Positions 1 to 8,716 are shown, numbered from the stretch's first letter. The stretch is DNA of 64,000 bases from Lysinibacillus sp. KCTC 33748 (GCF_002237755.1 NZ_MWSJ01000017.1:35597-99596), one strand, 5' to 3'. The notes: generated from the letters alone by a model not told the origin. Numbers and translations are program-made.

Positions 1-336
1 GAGTCTTTAATACTAGTGTTAGTTGGTGTATTAGTAGCTGTTGCGACGTACTTAATCCTCTCGAAACAGTTATTACGTGTGATTTTAGGAACGGCGGTAT
101 TATCGCATGCGGCACATTTACTGATTTTAACGATGGGTGGACTGAAGAAGGGGAATGTACCACTTTTAGAGGAATCAGAAGGTCCTTACACAGATGCTCT
201 GCCGCAAGCTTTGATTTTAACTGCAATCGTGATTAGCTTCGCGGTGACGGCATTTGTGCTTGTTCTCGGTTACCGAGCTTATAAAACGAACGGTTCGGCG
301 AATTTTGATGAATTGAGAGGTACGCCGGATGAGTAA
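1..336 (+). CDS. mrpC: Na+/H+ antiporter subunit MrpC (5' end cut by window edge)
   Basis: Small NuoK-like membrane subunit of the Mrp (Mnh) multi-subunit Na+/H+ antiporter. The frame is open from base 1. Reading begins E-S-L-I-L-V, so the real ATG most likely lies just outside the window; the GTG at 16 is only the first in-window start. About 111 codons remain, close to the family length. Visible family landmarks are the TYLILSKQLLRVI helix, the LSHAAHLLILTMGG segment and the LPQALILTAIVISFAVTAF helix, ending in a short acidic tail. It overlaps mrpD by 8 bp and is followed by mrpD-E-F-G in the standard order, which makes the call firm. Confidence 0.93.
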   Translation, partial: ESLILVLVGVLVAVATYLILSKQLLRVILGTAVLSHAAHLLILTMGGLKKGNVPLLEESEGPYTDALPQALILTAIVISFAVTAFVLVLGYRAYKTNGSANFDELRGTPDE

Positions 337-1834
337 TATGATTGTTTTACCATTAATCGTGCCGGTTATTACGGCCATTTTACTTGTGTTTTTACGTGAC
401 AATGTATTTTTGCAGCGCATCATTAGTTTATTGACATTAAGCTTTGTTGCCTTTATTAGTGTTATTTTATTGCTAGAGATTCAAAAACAGGGTGTAATGC
501 GTATTGATTTTAGTGGCTGGGCACCGCCATTCGGCATTTTATTTGTTGCTGATTCGTTCGCAATGCTTCTCGTATTAGTAGCGAATATTGTCGCAGCTAT
601 TTGTCTGTTATATGCCTTTTTTACAATCGGTAAGAGCTTTGAAAAGATGTATTTTTACCCGTTTGTCCTACTTATGGTGGCGGGTGTGAATGGCTCATTT
701 CTAACAGGGGATGTTTTTAACTTGTTTGTGTGCTTTGAGGTGATGTTACTTGCTTCATATGCACTCATTAGTTTAGGCGGCGAGAAAGTTCAGTTGCGAG
801 AGGCATTAAAATATGTCCTTATTAATATTGTTGCATCTTGGATTTTCCTAGTGGCATTAGCTTTTTTATATGGAACCGTTGGAACGTTGAATATGGCACA
901 TATTTCAGTCCGCGTGATGGAGCTAGGAGCTGACCCACTGATCACGACTGTGGCTCTTATTTTCTTAATTGTCTTTAGCTTGAAGGCTGGCCTATTATTA
1001 TTCTTCTGGCTCCCAGGCTCATACAGTGCACCACCAACAGCTATAGCCGCACTTTTTGCTGCATTATTAACAAAAGTTGGGATTTATGCGCTCGTCCGCA
1101 CTTTTACATTACTTTTCCCGAATAATACTGAAGTGACTCATATGATACTAGGAATTATGGCGGGACTGACGATTATTGCTGGATGTATGGGAGCACTAGC
1201 AGGACGAGATGTAAGAACAATTGCCTCGTATAATGTCCTTATTGGTGTGGGCTTTATAGTAGCTGGTCTAGCGATCGGTACCGAGTCTGCCTTACAGGGC
1301 GTAACATACTATTTGATGCACGATATGGTAGCTAAGGCCATGCTGTTTTTAGCAGTTGGCATGATGATGTATGTTACTGGCGAAACGGTTATTGATAAAA
1401 TGAGTGGGCTTATTCGAAATTACCCTCTTTTTGGCTGGTTATTCTTTATTGTCATGTGTTCCCTTGCTGGGATACCACCATTGAGTGGCTTTTTAGGGAA
1501 GGTTTTAATAGGACAAGGAGCTATTGAGGGCGGTAATTTTGTTCTACTAGGGCTAGGATTTTTATCTAGTTTAATTGTTTTGTATTCCCTATTACGAATA
1601 TTTCTTTCCTCATTCTTTGGGGAAACGATTATTAGCCTAGAGGATGAAAAGCCGTTACCAAAGCGTATGGTTTTACCATTAACATTGTTGGCCGCTTGTA
1701 CGATTGCTTTAGGAATTGGAGCTGAATGGATGGCTCCGTATGTAACAGACGCGGCAGAGACACTCTATACGCCATCAATCTATATTGATGCAGTGCTAGA
1801 TGGCACAACATGGCAAGGTGAGGTGAATGAATAA
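329..1834 (+). CDS. mrpD: Na+/H+ antiporter subunit MrpD
   Basis: 501-residue polytopic membrane protein of the proton-translocating NuoL/M/N family and one of the two large ion-translocating subunits of the Mrp complex. It has about 14 hydrophobic segments. The segment TGDVFNLFVCFEVMLLASYA (about residues 123-142) carries the conserved membrane acidic residue, and YYLMHDMVAKAMLFL carries the His/Lys residues typical of the family. It starts inside mrpC and its TAA overlaps the mrpE ATG, indicating translational coupling. Length and order match Bacillus mrpD. Confidence 0.95.
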   Translation: MSNMIVLPLIVPVITAILLVFLRDNVFLQRIISLLTLSFVAFISVILLLEIQKQGVMRIDFSGWAPPFGILFVADSFAMLLVLVANIVAAICLLYAFFTIGKSFEKMYFYPFVLLMVAGVNGSFLTGDVFNLFVCFEVMLLASYALISLGGEKVQLREALKYVLINIVASWIFLVALAFLYGTVGTLNMAHISVRVMELGADPLITTVALIFLIVFSLKAGLLLFFWLPGSYSAPPTAIAALFAALLTKVGIYALVRTFTLLFPNNTEVTHMILGIMAGLTIIAGCMGALAGRDVRTIASYNVLIGVGFIVAGLAIGTESALQGVTYYLMHDMVAKAMLFLAVGMMMYVTGETVIDKMSGLIRNYPLFGWLFFIVMCSLAGIPPLSGFLGKVLIGQGAIEGGNFVLLGLGFLSSLIVLYSLLRIFLSSFFGETIISLEDEKPLPKRMVLPLTLLAACTIALGIGAEWMAPYVTDAAETLYTPSIYIDAVLDGTTWQGEVNE

Positions 1835-2316
1835 TGGCGATGCAATTTATTCTGAATTTATTTATCGCAACACTTTGGCTCTTGTTACAGGATGAAGTGG
1901 TACCACAGTTTTCGACATTTCTAATGGGCTTTATCGTCGGAATAGGGATTTTATATGCGATGCACCGCTTTTACGGCACACAATTTTATTTACGACGTGT
2001 GTTTTCAATCATTAAATTATTATGGCTCTTTAATTGGGAGCTACTATTATCGAGTTACAGCGTATTAAAACAAATTACGACGCCGAAGCTCACTATAACT
2101 CCTGGAATATTTACGTATAAAACAGCGCTAAAAGGAGATTGGGAAATAACAGCTCTTGCATTGTTGCTCACACTGACTCCAGGTTCAGTCGTGATGGAAG
2201 TTTCTGAAGAGGGAGATATGTTTTATATTCATGCAATGGATATTGAACAATCGAAAGAAGCAGTCATTCGTTCAATAGGAAAATTTGAACAAGCGATCAT
2301 GGAGGTGACACGTTAA
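1834..2316 (+). CDS. mrpE: Na+/H+ antiporter subunit MrpE
   Basis: 160-residue MrpE/MnhE subunit. The N-terminal half has hydrophobic helices, and the C-terminal half has the family features LTLTPGSVVMEV and FYIHAMDIE. The ATG at 1834 shares its A with the mrpD stop, and the stop overlaps the mrpF ATG at 2316. MrpE is needed for assembly and full activity of the complex in characterised Bacillus systems. Here the assignment rests on motif and order. Confidence 0.93.
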   Translation: MAMQFILNLFIATLWLLLQDEVVPQFSTFLMGFIVGIGILYAMHRFYGTQFYLRRVFSIIKLLWLFNWELLLSSYSVLKQITTPKLTITPGIFTYKTALKGDWEITALALLLTLTPGSVVMEVSEEGDMFYIHAMDIEQSKEAVIRSIGKFEQAIMEVTR

Positions 2317-2600
2317 TGATTGATAAAATTTTACTTTTAGCTCTTGCATTATTCAGTGTATCGATTGCGTTGTCACTTTTTCGTGTGATTCGAGGCCCTT
2401 CGTTACCTGACCGTGCTATTGCACTTGATACAATAGGTGTTAATCTACTTTCAGCAATCGCTATCGTCTCTATTATTTTGAAAACAAAGGCGTATTTAGA
2501 GGCGATATTAATATTAGGGATTTTAGCTTTTATCGGCACGATTGCATTTACGAAATATATTGAAAGAGGTGTGATTGTTGAACGTAAATCAAATGATTGA
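2316..2600 (+). CDS. mrpF: Na+/H+ antiporter subunit MrpF
   Basis: 94-residue small membrane subunit with three hydrophobic helices. The RVIRGPSLPDRAIALDTIGVN segment is diagnostic of MrpF/MnhF. It is coupled to mrpE by a TAATG overlap, and its end overlaps the start of mrpG. MrpF of Bacillus subtilis has been linked to Na+ and cholate efflux. Confidence 0.94.
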   Translation: MIDKILLLALALFSVSIALSLFRVIRGPSLPDRAIALDTIGVNLLSAIAIVSIILKTKAYLEAILILGILAFIGTIAFTKYIERGVIVERKSND

Positions 2601-2937
2601 ATGGGCGGCAGTTATACTTATATTGATTGGCTCCATTGTAAGTGTTATTAGTGCATTTGGGATGATTCGTTTACCGGACGTATACACGCGTTCACATGCT
2701 GCAACGAAAAGTTCGACATTGTCGGTCTTAACATGTCTATTAGGCGCATTTATTTACTTTTGGGTTCATGATGGATATGTTAGTGTACGTTTAATATTAG
2801 GAATTGGCTTCGTTTTTGTAACAGCTCCTGTAGCAGGGCATTTAATATGTCGTGCTGCGTATCGATCTCGCGTACCTTTAGCAGAAGGGTCCGGAGAGGA
2901 TGAGTTAAAGGAAAAGCTATTTGCAGATGAAAAATAA
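2578..2937 (+). CDS. mrpG: Na+/H+ antiporter subunit MrpG
   Basis: About 119-residue last subunit of the Mrp antiporter. The family signature FGMIRLPDVYTRSHAATKSS lies near residues 28-47, followed by APVAGHLICRAAYRS. Two adjacent TTG codons (2575 and 2578) could start it. The second sits better behind the AAAGAGGTG ribosome binding site inside mrpF, so 2578 is preferred. It ends the operon; a hairpin terminator follows about 80 bp downstream. Confidence 0.92.
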   Translation: MNVNQMIEWAAVILILIGSIVSVISAFGMIRLPDVYTRSHAATKSSTLSVLTCLLGAFIYFWVHDGYVSVRLILGIGFVFVTAPVAGHLICRAAYRSRVPLAEGSGEDELKEKLFADEK

Positions 2938-2939
2938 AA

Positions 2940-3333
2940 TAAGTGGCAACCTCCAAAGGCATCTCGGGCTTGGCTCTAGCTTATCCCGTAGGAGTAGCGT
3001 TAGTTAATAATCTGAGACCCCATTTTCGGGGTCTTTTTTGTTAAAACGTACGCCATGTATAAGTTGTTGGGAGTACAAATGAAGCGGCCGGTGGAGTATG
3101 ATCGAGGAGCTTATTTTGTCGGTCGTAAATCTAAATGGATTGATTTTTCCGAAAATTATGTATATAATATTTTATCGGGGAATTTTCAGATTAGCTTGAT
3201 TATTACTTCGAAAGAGTATATCTTATTAGCAGGTAGATATTTATTCTCCTTGTTGTATAAATATCCATGCGCTTATTTTCAAGAACAAGAGTATTATAGA
3301 TAATAAAACATAAATAAAAGGAGATTGTTGAAT
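2940..3333. other. Gene-poor stretch between mrpG and the ABC importer
   Basis: Apart from the terminator at 3016-3039, no gene is supported here. A 2940-3005 segment is locally GC-richer, with CGGGCTTGG and GGAGTAGCG, and may be a fragment of a hairpin repeat; this is uncertain. An 82-codon open frame at 3055-3303 lacks a ribosome binding site and has no recognisable protein character. The AT-rich part (3170-3300) presumably contains the promoter of the importer, but no confident -35/-10 pair was found. Confidence 0.5.
3016..3039 (+). terminator. Terminator of the mrp operon
   Basis: GACCCC (3016-3021), a 6-nt loop, GGGGTC (3028-3033), then a run of six T. It lies about 80 bp after mrpG. 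Confidence 0.8.
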
Positions 3334-4131
3334 ATGAAAAACAAATTTTTCATGGTTATGCTCGTGCTAGTAATCGCTGTCCTAGCGGCATGTGGCGCAA
3401 AAGATGATAAGGCAAGCGATAAAGGTTCAAATGCTAACGAAGGCACAGAACAAAAGCAAGTATTAAAAGTAGGTACTTCATCTGATTATGCACCATTTGA
3501 GTATGTTGATGCTGCAAAAGGTGATGATATTATTGGTTTTGATATTGATTTAATTAAATTAGTTGGTGAAAAGATTGGTGCAGAAATAGAAGTTCAAGAT
3601 ATCGATTTCAATAGTTTAGTGCCAGCTCTACAAGCCGGAAAAATTGATATTGTTATCTCTGGTATGTCACCTAATGAAGAACGTGAAAAAGTTGTAGATT
3701 TCTCTGATAAATATAATCAAACAGAGCAAGTATTTATCGTGAAAAAGGATAGCGGTATTAAAAAAGAGGCTGATTTAGCCGGTAAAAAAATTGGTGTTCA
3801 AAACGCTTCTATTCAAGAAACTTTAGGAAATAAAATTGCTAAAGAAGTAGATGCCACTGTTGAAGGTCGTACTCGAATTCCTGAAATTGTTCAAGACATG
3901 ATGTCTAAGCGTTTAGATGCTGGGATTGTAGAAAGTGGCGTAGCGAAAGGCTATCTTGATACGAACGATAAACTAGAAGCGTTCCCTGTTAAAGAGCAAC
4001 CTGAAGACTTTAAAGCGATCGCTGTTCCAAAAGGTAGCGATCTTAAAGATAAAATTAACAAAGCATTAAAAGAATTAGCTGCTGAAGGTAAAATTCAAGA
4101 GCTAGAAGAAAAATGGTTAAAAGTTAAATAA
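3334..4131 (+). CDS. artP: Amino-acid ABC transporter substrate-binding lipoprotein (ArtP-like)
   Basis: 265-residue extracellular solute receptor of the SBP_bac_3 family. The N terminus is a lipoprotein signal with lipobox LAAC, so it is anchored to the outer face of the membrane through the Cys. The segments VGTSSDYAPFEYV, GFDIDLIKLVGEKIGA and ISGMSPNEEREKVVDFS are typical of polar/basic amino-acid receptors. ATG 3334 is chosen because AAAGGAGA ends 9 nt upstream; a TTG at 3325 lies on the ribosome binding site. The next two genes match ArtQ and ArtR of Bacillus subtilis in length (219 and 240 residues), so arginine is the likeliest substrate, but this is inference. Confidence 0.88.
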   Translation: MKNKFFMVMLVLVIAVLAACGAKDDKASDKGSNANEGTEQKQVLKVGTSSDYAPFEYVDAAKGDDIIGFDIDLIKLVGEKIGAEIEVQDIDFNSLVPALQAGKIDIVISGMSPNEEREKVVDFSDKYNQTEQVFIVKKDSGIKKEADLAGKKIGVQNASIQETLGNKIAKEVDATVEGRTRIPEIVQDMMSKRLDAGIVESGVAKGYLDTNDKLEAFPVKEQPEDFKAIAVPKGSDLKDKINKALKELAAEGKIQELEEKWLKVK

Positions 4132-4142
4132 GTAAGTTTACT

Positions 4143-4174
4143 GCGATAGCTCTATCTCGAGCTATCGCTTATAT
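4143..4174 (+). terminator. Attenuating hairpin between receptor and permease genes
   Basis: A perfect 10-bp stem (4143-4152 with 4159-4168, GCGATAGCTC arm) with a 6-nt loop, followed by only a weak T tract. It probably allows partial read-through, giving more receptor than permease, a common arrangement in importer operons. The stoichiometry role is inference. Confidence 0.7.
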
Positions 4175-4215
4175 CTTTCATTTCCTGAAAAAAGAACAAG
4201 AAAGGAGGGGGCACT

Positions 4216-4875
4216 GTGAATTTAGATTTTACAGCTATCATTCCCTCTATTCCTTATATATTAAAAGGGATAGGTGTTACACTTCAAATTGCATTCGGTG
4301 CATCAATCATCGGTTTTATAGTTGGTATATTACTAGCGTTATGCAAAATTGGTAAAGTGAGTGTTTTACGTTGGTTTGCAGATTTTTATACATCAATTTT
4401 CCGTGGTACACCGCTCGTACTACAATTAATGATTATCTATTATGCAGTGCCACAATTATTAGATATTCAAATTGACCCAGTTCCAACGGCTATTATTGCA
4501 TTCGGGTTAAACTCAGGTGCTTATATTTCAGAAATCATTCGCGCTGGTATTAATGCGGTTGATAAAGGACAGATGGAAGCGGCACAAGCGCTAGGTATTC
4601 CATATGCGAAAATGATGAAAGATATTATTATCCCACAAGCCGTAAAAAATATTTTACCATCATTAGTGAATGAGTTTATTACATTAAATAAAGAAACGGC
4701 TGTCGTGACGGTTATTAGTGCACTTGATATTATGCGCCGTGCTTACATTGTAGGTGGTTCAACATATCGCTATCTTGAGCCTTTACTATTTGCGGGTGTA
4801 ATCTACTACATTATGACGCTTGTATTAACGTTCCTTGGTAGACGAATTGAGAAAGGAATGAGAAGAAGTGATTAA
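4216..4875 (+). CDS. artQ: Amino-acid ABC transporter permease (ArtQ-like)
   Basis: 219-residue inner-membrane permease of the HisM type. It has about five hydrophobic helices and the EAA loop as [22 protein letters not shown] (about residues 122-143), the contact site for the ATPase. The GTG start at 4216 follows a strong AAAGGAGGGG site. The 3' end overlaps artR by 8 bp. Confidence 0.9.
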   Translation: MNLDFTAIIPSIPYILKGIGVTLQIAFGASIIGFIVGILLALCKIGKVSVLRWFADFYTSIFRGTPLVLQLMIIYYAVPQLLDIQIDPVPTAIIAFGLNSGAYISEIIRAGINAVDKGQMEAAQALGIPYAKMMKDIIIPQAVKNILPSLVNEFITLNKETAVVTVISALDIMRRAYIVGGSTYRYLEPLLFAGVIYYIMTLVLTFLGRRIEKGMRRSD

Positions 4876-5590
4876 AATTGAAGATTTACACAAATCATAT
4901 GGACAAAACGAAGTACTAAAGGGTATTTCAACAGAAGTTAAAGAAAAAGAAGTAATTGCTATTATTGGTCCATCAGGGTCTGGTAAATCAACATTCCTGC
5001 GCTGCTTAAATTTATTAGAAGAGCCAACGAGTGGAAAGATTACAATTGCGGGTGACGTTCTAACGGACAAAGGGACAAACATTATGAAAATCCGTGAAGA
5101 GGTCGGTATGGTATTTCAGCATTTTCATCTTTTTCCTCATAAAACGGTACTTGAAAATTTAACATACGCACCGATTAATGTAAAAGGAATAGATAAGACA
5201 GCGGCTATTAAAAAGGCTGAAGATTTATTAACGAAAGTAGGCTTATTTGATAAGCGTAATGAATATCCAAGCCGTCTATCGGGAGGACAGAAGCAACGTG
5301 TTGCTATTGCTCGAGCACTAGCAATGGATCCAAAAGTAATTTTATTTGACGAGCCTACTTCAGCTCTTGACCCTGAAATGGTAAAAGAGGTATTAGCCGT
5401 TATGAAAAATCTTGCTGATACGGGTATGACGATGTTAATCGTAACGCATGAAATGGGCTTTGCACGTGAAGTGGCTGACCGTATACTATTCCTTGATGGC
5501 GGAAAGTTAATTGAGGACGCACCACCAGAACAGTTTTTCTCATCACCATCTACACAACGTGCGAAAGATTTTTTAGAAAAAGTATTATAA
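4868..5590 (+). CDS. artR: Amino-acid ABC transporter ATP-binding protein (ArtR-like)
   Basis: 240-residue ATPase of a polar amino-acid importer. It has Walker [10 protein letters not shown] (residues 34-42), Q-loop FQHFHLFPH, signature LSGGQKQR (about 138) and Walker [12 protein letters not shown] (about 159), followed by the switch His in VTHEMGFA. The GTG start lies inside artQ, so the two are translationally coupled. A strong terminator follows immediately. Confidence 0.92.
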   Translation: MIKIEDLHKSYGQNEVLKGISTEVKEKEVIAIIGPSGSGKSTFLRCLNLLEEPTSGKITIAGDVLTDKGTNIMKIREEVGMVFQHFHLFPHKTVLENLTYAPINVKGIDKTAAIKKAEDLLTKVGLFDKRNEYPSRLSGGQKQRVAIARALAMDPKVILFDEPTSALDPEMVKEVLAVMKNLADTGMTMLIVTHEMGFAREVADRILFLDGGKLIEDAPPEQFFSSPSTQRAKDFLEKVL

Positions 5591-5596
5591 GTAATA

Positions 5597-5641
5597 AAAC
5601 GCATTTAGACTCTTTTAAAGGAGTGTCTAAATGCGTTTTTT
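5597..5641 (+). terminator. Terminator of the artPQR-like operon
   Basis: A 14-bp stem (5597-5610 with 5624-5637, arm AAACGCATTTAGAC) capped by a smaller ACTC/GAGT hairpin and ending in a T run. Confidence 0.88.
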
Positions 5642-5767
5642 ATTTTCATTTGTTGAGGTGTCCATACATGGGATCCCCTATAGAAAAACTGGCTAGTTAG
5701 ATCCTCGGTCATCGGTACATTTCGAGCTACTCTTTTTGTGCAATCTAATGATTTTATGTGCATATGC

Positions 5768-5796
5768 TTACAATTACCTTGTTTTATGCTTATAAT
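5768..5796 (+). promoter_or_regulatory. Sigma-A-type promoter for the metallophosphoesterase gene
   Basis: TTACAA at 5768-5773, a 17-bp spacer, and a perfect TATAAT at 5791-5796, about 50 bp before the start codon. Confidence 0.65.
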
Positions 5797-5847
5797 AGGA
5801 GAGTCAGATTTTTTCTGAAAAAGTAGCCACAAAGTGAGCGATTGCGA

Positions 5848-6663
5848 TTGAAAAAATTATTATATGTAGCTTTTTTTGTTGTTTTTATAGTCATTTTTTT
5901 GTACGTAAACAATCATTGGCTGGTTGTAAGCAAGTATGAATTCGAGTCAGAAAAAGCGCCCGCCGGCTTTGATGGACTACGCATTACGCAAATAACAGAT
6001 TTACAGGATGCTCTCTTCGGTGAACATCAAGAGAAACTCATAGCAAAGGTGAAAGCAACAAATCCTGACCTGATTTTTATTACAGGTGATTTAGTTGATA
6101 GTAATCGTTATAATTTGGAGCGAAGCTTGCAGGCTGTTAGGGGATTAGTTAAATTAGCGGATGTTTATTATGTACTAGGAAACCATGAAGTAGCGACGAA
6201 TAAAGTGAATGTAATTTATGACGAGCTATCATCGTTAGGTGTACATGTATTGTCCAATGAATCGGCCATTATTGAGCGCGACGGGGAGCGCTTGGCGATT
6301 GTTGGCATCGAAGATCCGTTATCGGGTAGAACAACGAAAGAAATGCTAGAAATAGCAACAAAAGATGTTCCACCAAATATATTAACGATTTTACTAGCGC
6401 ATCGACCAGAAGTGTTTAATACGTATGTGGAATATGGAATTGATTTAGTATTTGCAGGACATGCACATGGTGGACAAGTTCGAATTCCTGGTATTGGTGG
6501 TCTTTTCGCACGAGGACAGGGAATACTTCCGAAGTATACGGCAGGTGTTTTTGAAGAAGGAACAACAACTATGGCCGTTAGTCGAGGATTAGGTAATAGT
6601 ACAGTACCTATTCGAATTTTTAATCCACCAGAAATTCTTGTAATGGAATTAAAGAAAAAGTAA
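5848..6663 (+). CDS. Membrane-anchored metallophosphoesterase, YkuE-like
   Basis: 271-residue calcineurin-like phosphoesterase with one N-terminal transmembrane helix (about residues 3-20), so the catalytic domain faces outward. Family motifs are GDLVDSN, LGNHE, LLAHRPE and FAGHAHGGQVRIPG. The first metal motif, normally D-x-H, reads D-L-Q here (the Gln is residue 53 counting from the TTG at 5848), so one expected metal-ligand His is absent. TTG 5848 has better spacing from the AAAGTGAG site than the in-frame TTG at 5842. Single-gene unit with its own promoter and terminator. The YkuE assignment is by overall pattern; the substrate is unknown. Confidence 0.85.
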   Translation: MKKLLYVAFFVVFIVIFLYVNNHWLVVSKYEFESEKAPAGFDGLRITQITDLQDALFGEHQEKLIAKVKATNPDLIFITGDLVDSNRYNLERSLQAVRGLVKLADVYYVLGNHEVATNKVNVIYDELSSLGVHVLSNESAIIERDGERLAIVGIEDPLSGRTTKEMLEIATKDVPPNILTILLAHRPEVFNTYVEYGIDLVFAGHAHGGQVRIPGIGGLFARGQGILPKYTAGVFEEGTTTMAVSRGLGNSTVPIRIFNPPEILVMELKKK

Positions 6664-6694
6664 GCACTGCGTCTTTGCTACGCAGTGCTTTTTT
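6663..6694 (+). terminator. Terminator of the metallophosphoesterase gene
   Basis: A perfect 10-bp stem, AGCACTGCGT (6663-6672) with ACGCAGTGCT (6680-6689), followed by a T run. Confidence 0.88.
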
Positions 6695-6894
6695 GTTATA
6701 CGTTTAACAAGATAAATGAGTATTTCATAATCAAAGTAGAACCAATGCCCATCCCGATATAAAATCAGCCTTGTTTGGTAATTCAAAGAGTAGTTCGGGT
6801 GGTACTAGGAACTATTCTGTTTTTATAAATCATTATGGAAAGTTTTTTTATCTGGTGAATCAATTAGATATAATCGAGAGGACTTGTGGGTAAT

Positions 6895-6978
6895 TTGTGT
6901 ATTGTTTGTGGATAACTTGTGGATAAAATAATTTATTGGTGGATTGATTACTTTAGCTGAGCAATTGTCTGTGGATAA
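6895..6978. promoter_or_regulatory. Cluster of DnaA boxes in a gene-free interval
   Basis: Three perfect copies of the strong DnaA box (TGTGGATAA, complement of TTATCCACA) at 6907-6915, 6918-6926 and 6970-6978, all in the same orientation. A one-mismatch box, TGTGGGTAA, lies at 6895-6903. The first three sit 12 and 11 bp apart. The interval 6695-7039 lies between two convergent genes with terminators on both sides and has no gene. By analogy with the non-origin DnaA-box clusters of Bacillus subtilis, this could titrate DnaA or control initiation; no initiator gene or oriC feature is nearby. Confidence 0.7.
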
Positions 6979-7039
6979 TTATCGATGGGGAGATGTCGGC
7001 GATAGAATGTGCAGCAAGTGGTGGAATGCATAAATGAAT

Positions 7040-7073
7040 AAAGGAGCCATCCCAGTAATGGAACAGCTCCTTT
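7040..7073 (-). terminator. Terminator of alaX
   Basis: AAAGGAGC (7040-7047) pairs with GCTCCTTT (7066-7073). On the minus strand the stem ends in a T-rich tail just after the alaX stop at 7090. Confidence 0.75.
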
Positions 7074-7089
7074 GTTGTAATCGAAAAGG

Positions 7090-8274
7090 TTAGTTTAGTA
7101 CTTCTTGCATTGCTTCAAATAGTTGCTCGGTAGAGATAATACGCTCGCCACCGCCTTGTACCATCTGATCACTGCCGCCGCCTTTTCCATTAATGAGTGG
7201 CAGTGCCTTCCCGGCAATGTCCTTCATACTCTTTTCAACTTTTGCACCACGTGCTGCAACAAACTGAAGCTTGTCTTCATTTTCTGAAACAAGTAATACG
7301 ATAGCTTCTACCTGCTCAGTGACAACAGTTCGAGCTAATTTTTGAAGCTCTTGCATAGTCCGTTGAGTAAAAGCGGCAGTAATAAGGCGTTCTTTACTAG
7401 AAACTAACGCTTTTGCTTCGTAATTTAGCAGCTCTTCTTTTGCCGCTACAAGTGCCTTTTCTGTATTTTTCTGTGTTGTTAAGATTTTTGTAAGTGCTGT
7501 AGCTGCTTCAATTTCAGGTACACTTAATTGTCTTGCAACGTCAGCTAGAACTTTCTTTCGCATGGCTAGCTCCGCTAAAACTCGATGGCCACATACAAAG
7601 GAGACACGAATATTGCCCTTCATTTTTTCTATGCCTAGGATTTTTATTGCGCTGACTTGTCCTGTTGATGTTGGATGTGTACCACCACAACCGTTGTAAT
7701 CAAAGTCTGGAATAATAACAAGTCTAATATCTCCTGTAACGGCTACATCTTTACGTAGGCTGTAGTTCTCTAGTTCTTTTTCTGTAATCCATGTCGTGTC
7801 AATTGGGCGGTTCTCTAAAATAATTTCATTGGCACGGGCTTCCGCGGCAACAAGCTGTTCTTCCGTTAGGACATCCACGGCAATATCAATTGTGACTTGC
7901 TCACTACCTAAATGGAAGCTAACAGTTTGTGCATCGAAAAGCTCGACAAAGGCCGCAGTTAAAATATGTTGACCTGCATGCTGCTGCATATGATCAAACC
8001 GTCGTTGCCAATTCAATTGTCCATGCACTTCTCCAACTAAGCTAGTAGGGTCGCCTTGAATATAATGGCGAATTTCATCATTGATTTTCTCGACCTCGAT
8101 AACCTCGATATCGTTTAAAGTACCAGTGTCATGAGGTTGTCCGCCTCCCGTTGGATAAAATGCAGTATTTGATAGCACCACGTAGTTACGGCCATCTGCA
8201 TCTCTTCCTTTATTGATAATTTTTGCATTAAATTCACGTAACATAACATCTTGATAATATAGTAGCTCTTTCAA
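7090..8274 (-). CDS. alaX: Alanyl-tRNA editing protein, AlaX-L type
   Basis: 394-residue stand-alone homologue of the AlaRS editing and C-terminal domains, which hydrolyses mischarged Ser- or Gly-tRNA(Ala). The zinc-binding editing signature is present as HMQQHAGQHIL (HxxxH) and GCGGTHPTSTGQ (Cys and His). A coiled helical region and a DHHA1-like C-terminal domain with GKGGGSDQMVQGGG follow. TTG 8274 is chosen because AAAGGAGG lies 7 nt upstream; a longer frame to 8313 would place that site inside the gene. Monocistronic, with its own terminator. Confidence 0.88.
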   Translation of the reverse strand: MKELLYYQDVMLREFNAKIINKGRDADGRNYVVLSNTAFYPTGGGQPHDTGTLNDIEVIEVEKINDEIRHYIQGDPTSLVGEVHGQLNWQRRFDHMQQHAGQHILTAAFVELFDAQTVSFHLGSEQVTIDIAVDVLTEEQLVAAEARANEIILENRPIDTTWITEKELENYSLRKDVAVTGDIRLVIIPDFDYNGCGGTHPTSTGQVSAIKILGIEKMKGNIRVSFVCGHRVLAELAMRKKVLADVARQLSVPEIEAATALTKILTTQKNTEKALVAAKEELLNYEAKALVSSKERLITAAFTQRTMQELQKLARTVVTEQVEAIVLLVSENEDKLQFVAARGAKVEKSMKDIAGKALPLINGKGGGSDQMVQGGGERIISTEQLFEAMQEVLN

Positions 8275-8367
8275 GAAAAAGCCTCCTTTATGTAAGAGAA
8301 TCACGTCTCTCAATTAATTTATTTTCATTGTGGCATAATTACTTTCGAGTGTATACGAGTTTTCTAT

Positions 8368-8395
8368 TTGACCCATGCTGAATTTGATTTAATAT
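8368..8395 (+). promoter_or_regulatory. Probable promoter of the small acidic protein gene
   Basis: TTGACC at 8368-8373 and TAATAT at 8390-8395 with a 16-bp spacer, 33 bp before the start codon and just upstream of its AAAGGAGA site. Confidence 0.55.
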
Positions 8396-8428
8396 ATAAG
8401 AATAGGTTAACTTAAAGGAGATCGTACA

Positions 8429-8716
8429 ATGGAAATTACACAATTCTCAATGGAAGAAATTTTAGATCCAACAAACATTATTGAAGGCAAGCGTTACGAA
8501 TTTATTTTAGATGTAGATATTGATGAAGAAGATGAGCTTTATCACGAAGCAGGAATTGAAATTCGTGTACTAATCGCTGAAAAAGGTGAAGAGTCATTTA
8601 TTTTAAATTACTTCATCATAGAAAAAGCAGAAAGTGAGTATTTAGATTTTGCATTAGAGGATGAAGAGCTAGAAGAGATTTTAACATTCTGCAAAGAGGA
8701 AATCGCAAAAGCGTAG
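8429..8716 (+). CDS. Small conserved acidic protein (DUF6509-like)
   Basis: 95-residue soluble protein with a very acidic C terminus (DEELEEILTFCKEE). The N-terminal pattern ITQFSMEEILDPTNIIEGKR followed by YEFILDV is reminiscent of a short Bacillales family annotated DUF6509. That match is from memory and moderately certain; no biochemical role is known to me. ATG 8429 has a good AAAGGAGA site. It stands alone between alaX (divergent) and a stretch of decayed repeats. Confidence 0.75.
   Translation: MEITQFSMEEILDPTNIIEGKRYEFILDVDIDEEDELYHEAGIEIRVLIAEKGEESFILNYFIIEKAESEYLDFALEDEELEEILTFCKEEIAKA

Noticed and set aside
3055..3303. 82-codon open frame between mrpG and the ABC importer
   Set aside because: No ribosome binding site, AT-rich composition without protein-like pattern, and overlaps the expected promoter region.
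6895..6978. Chromosomal origin of replication
   Set aside because: No dnaA, dnaN, rnpA or AT-rich unwinding element adjacent; only a box cluster.
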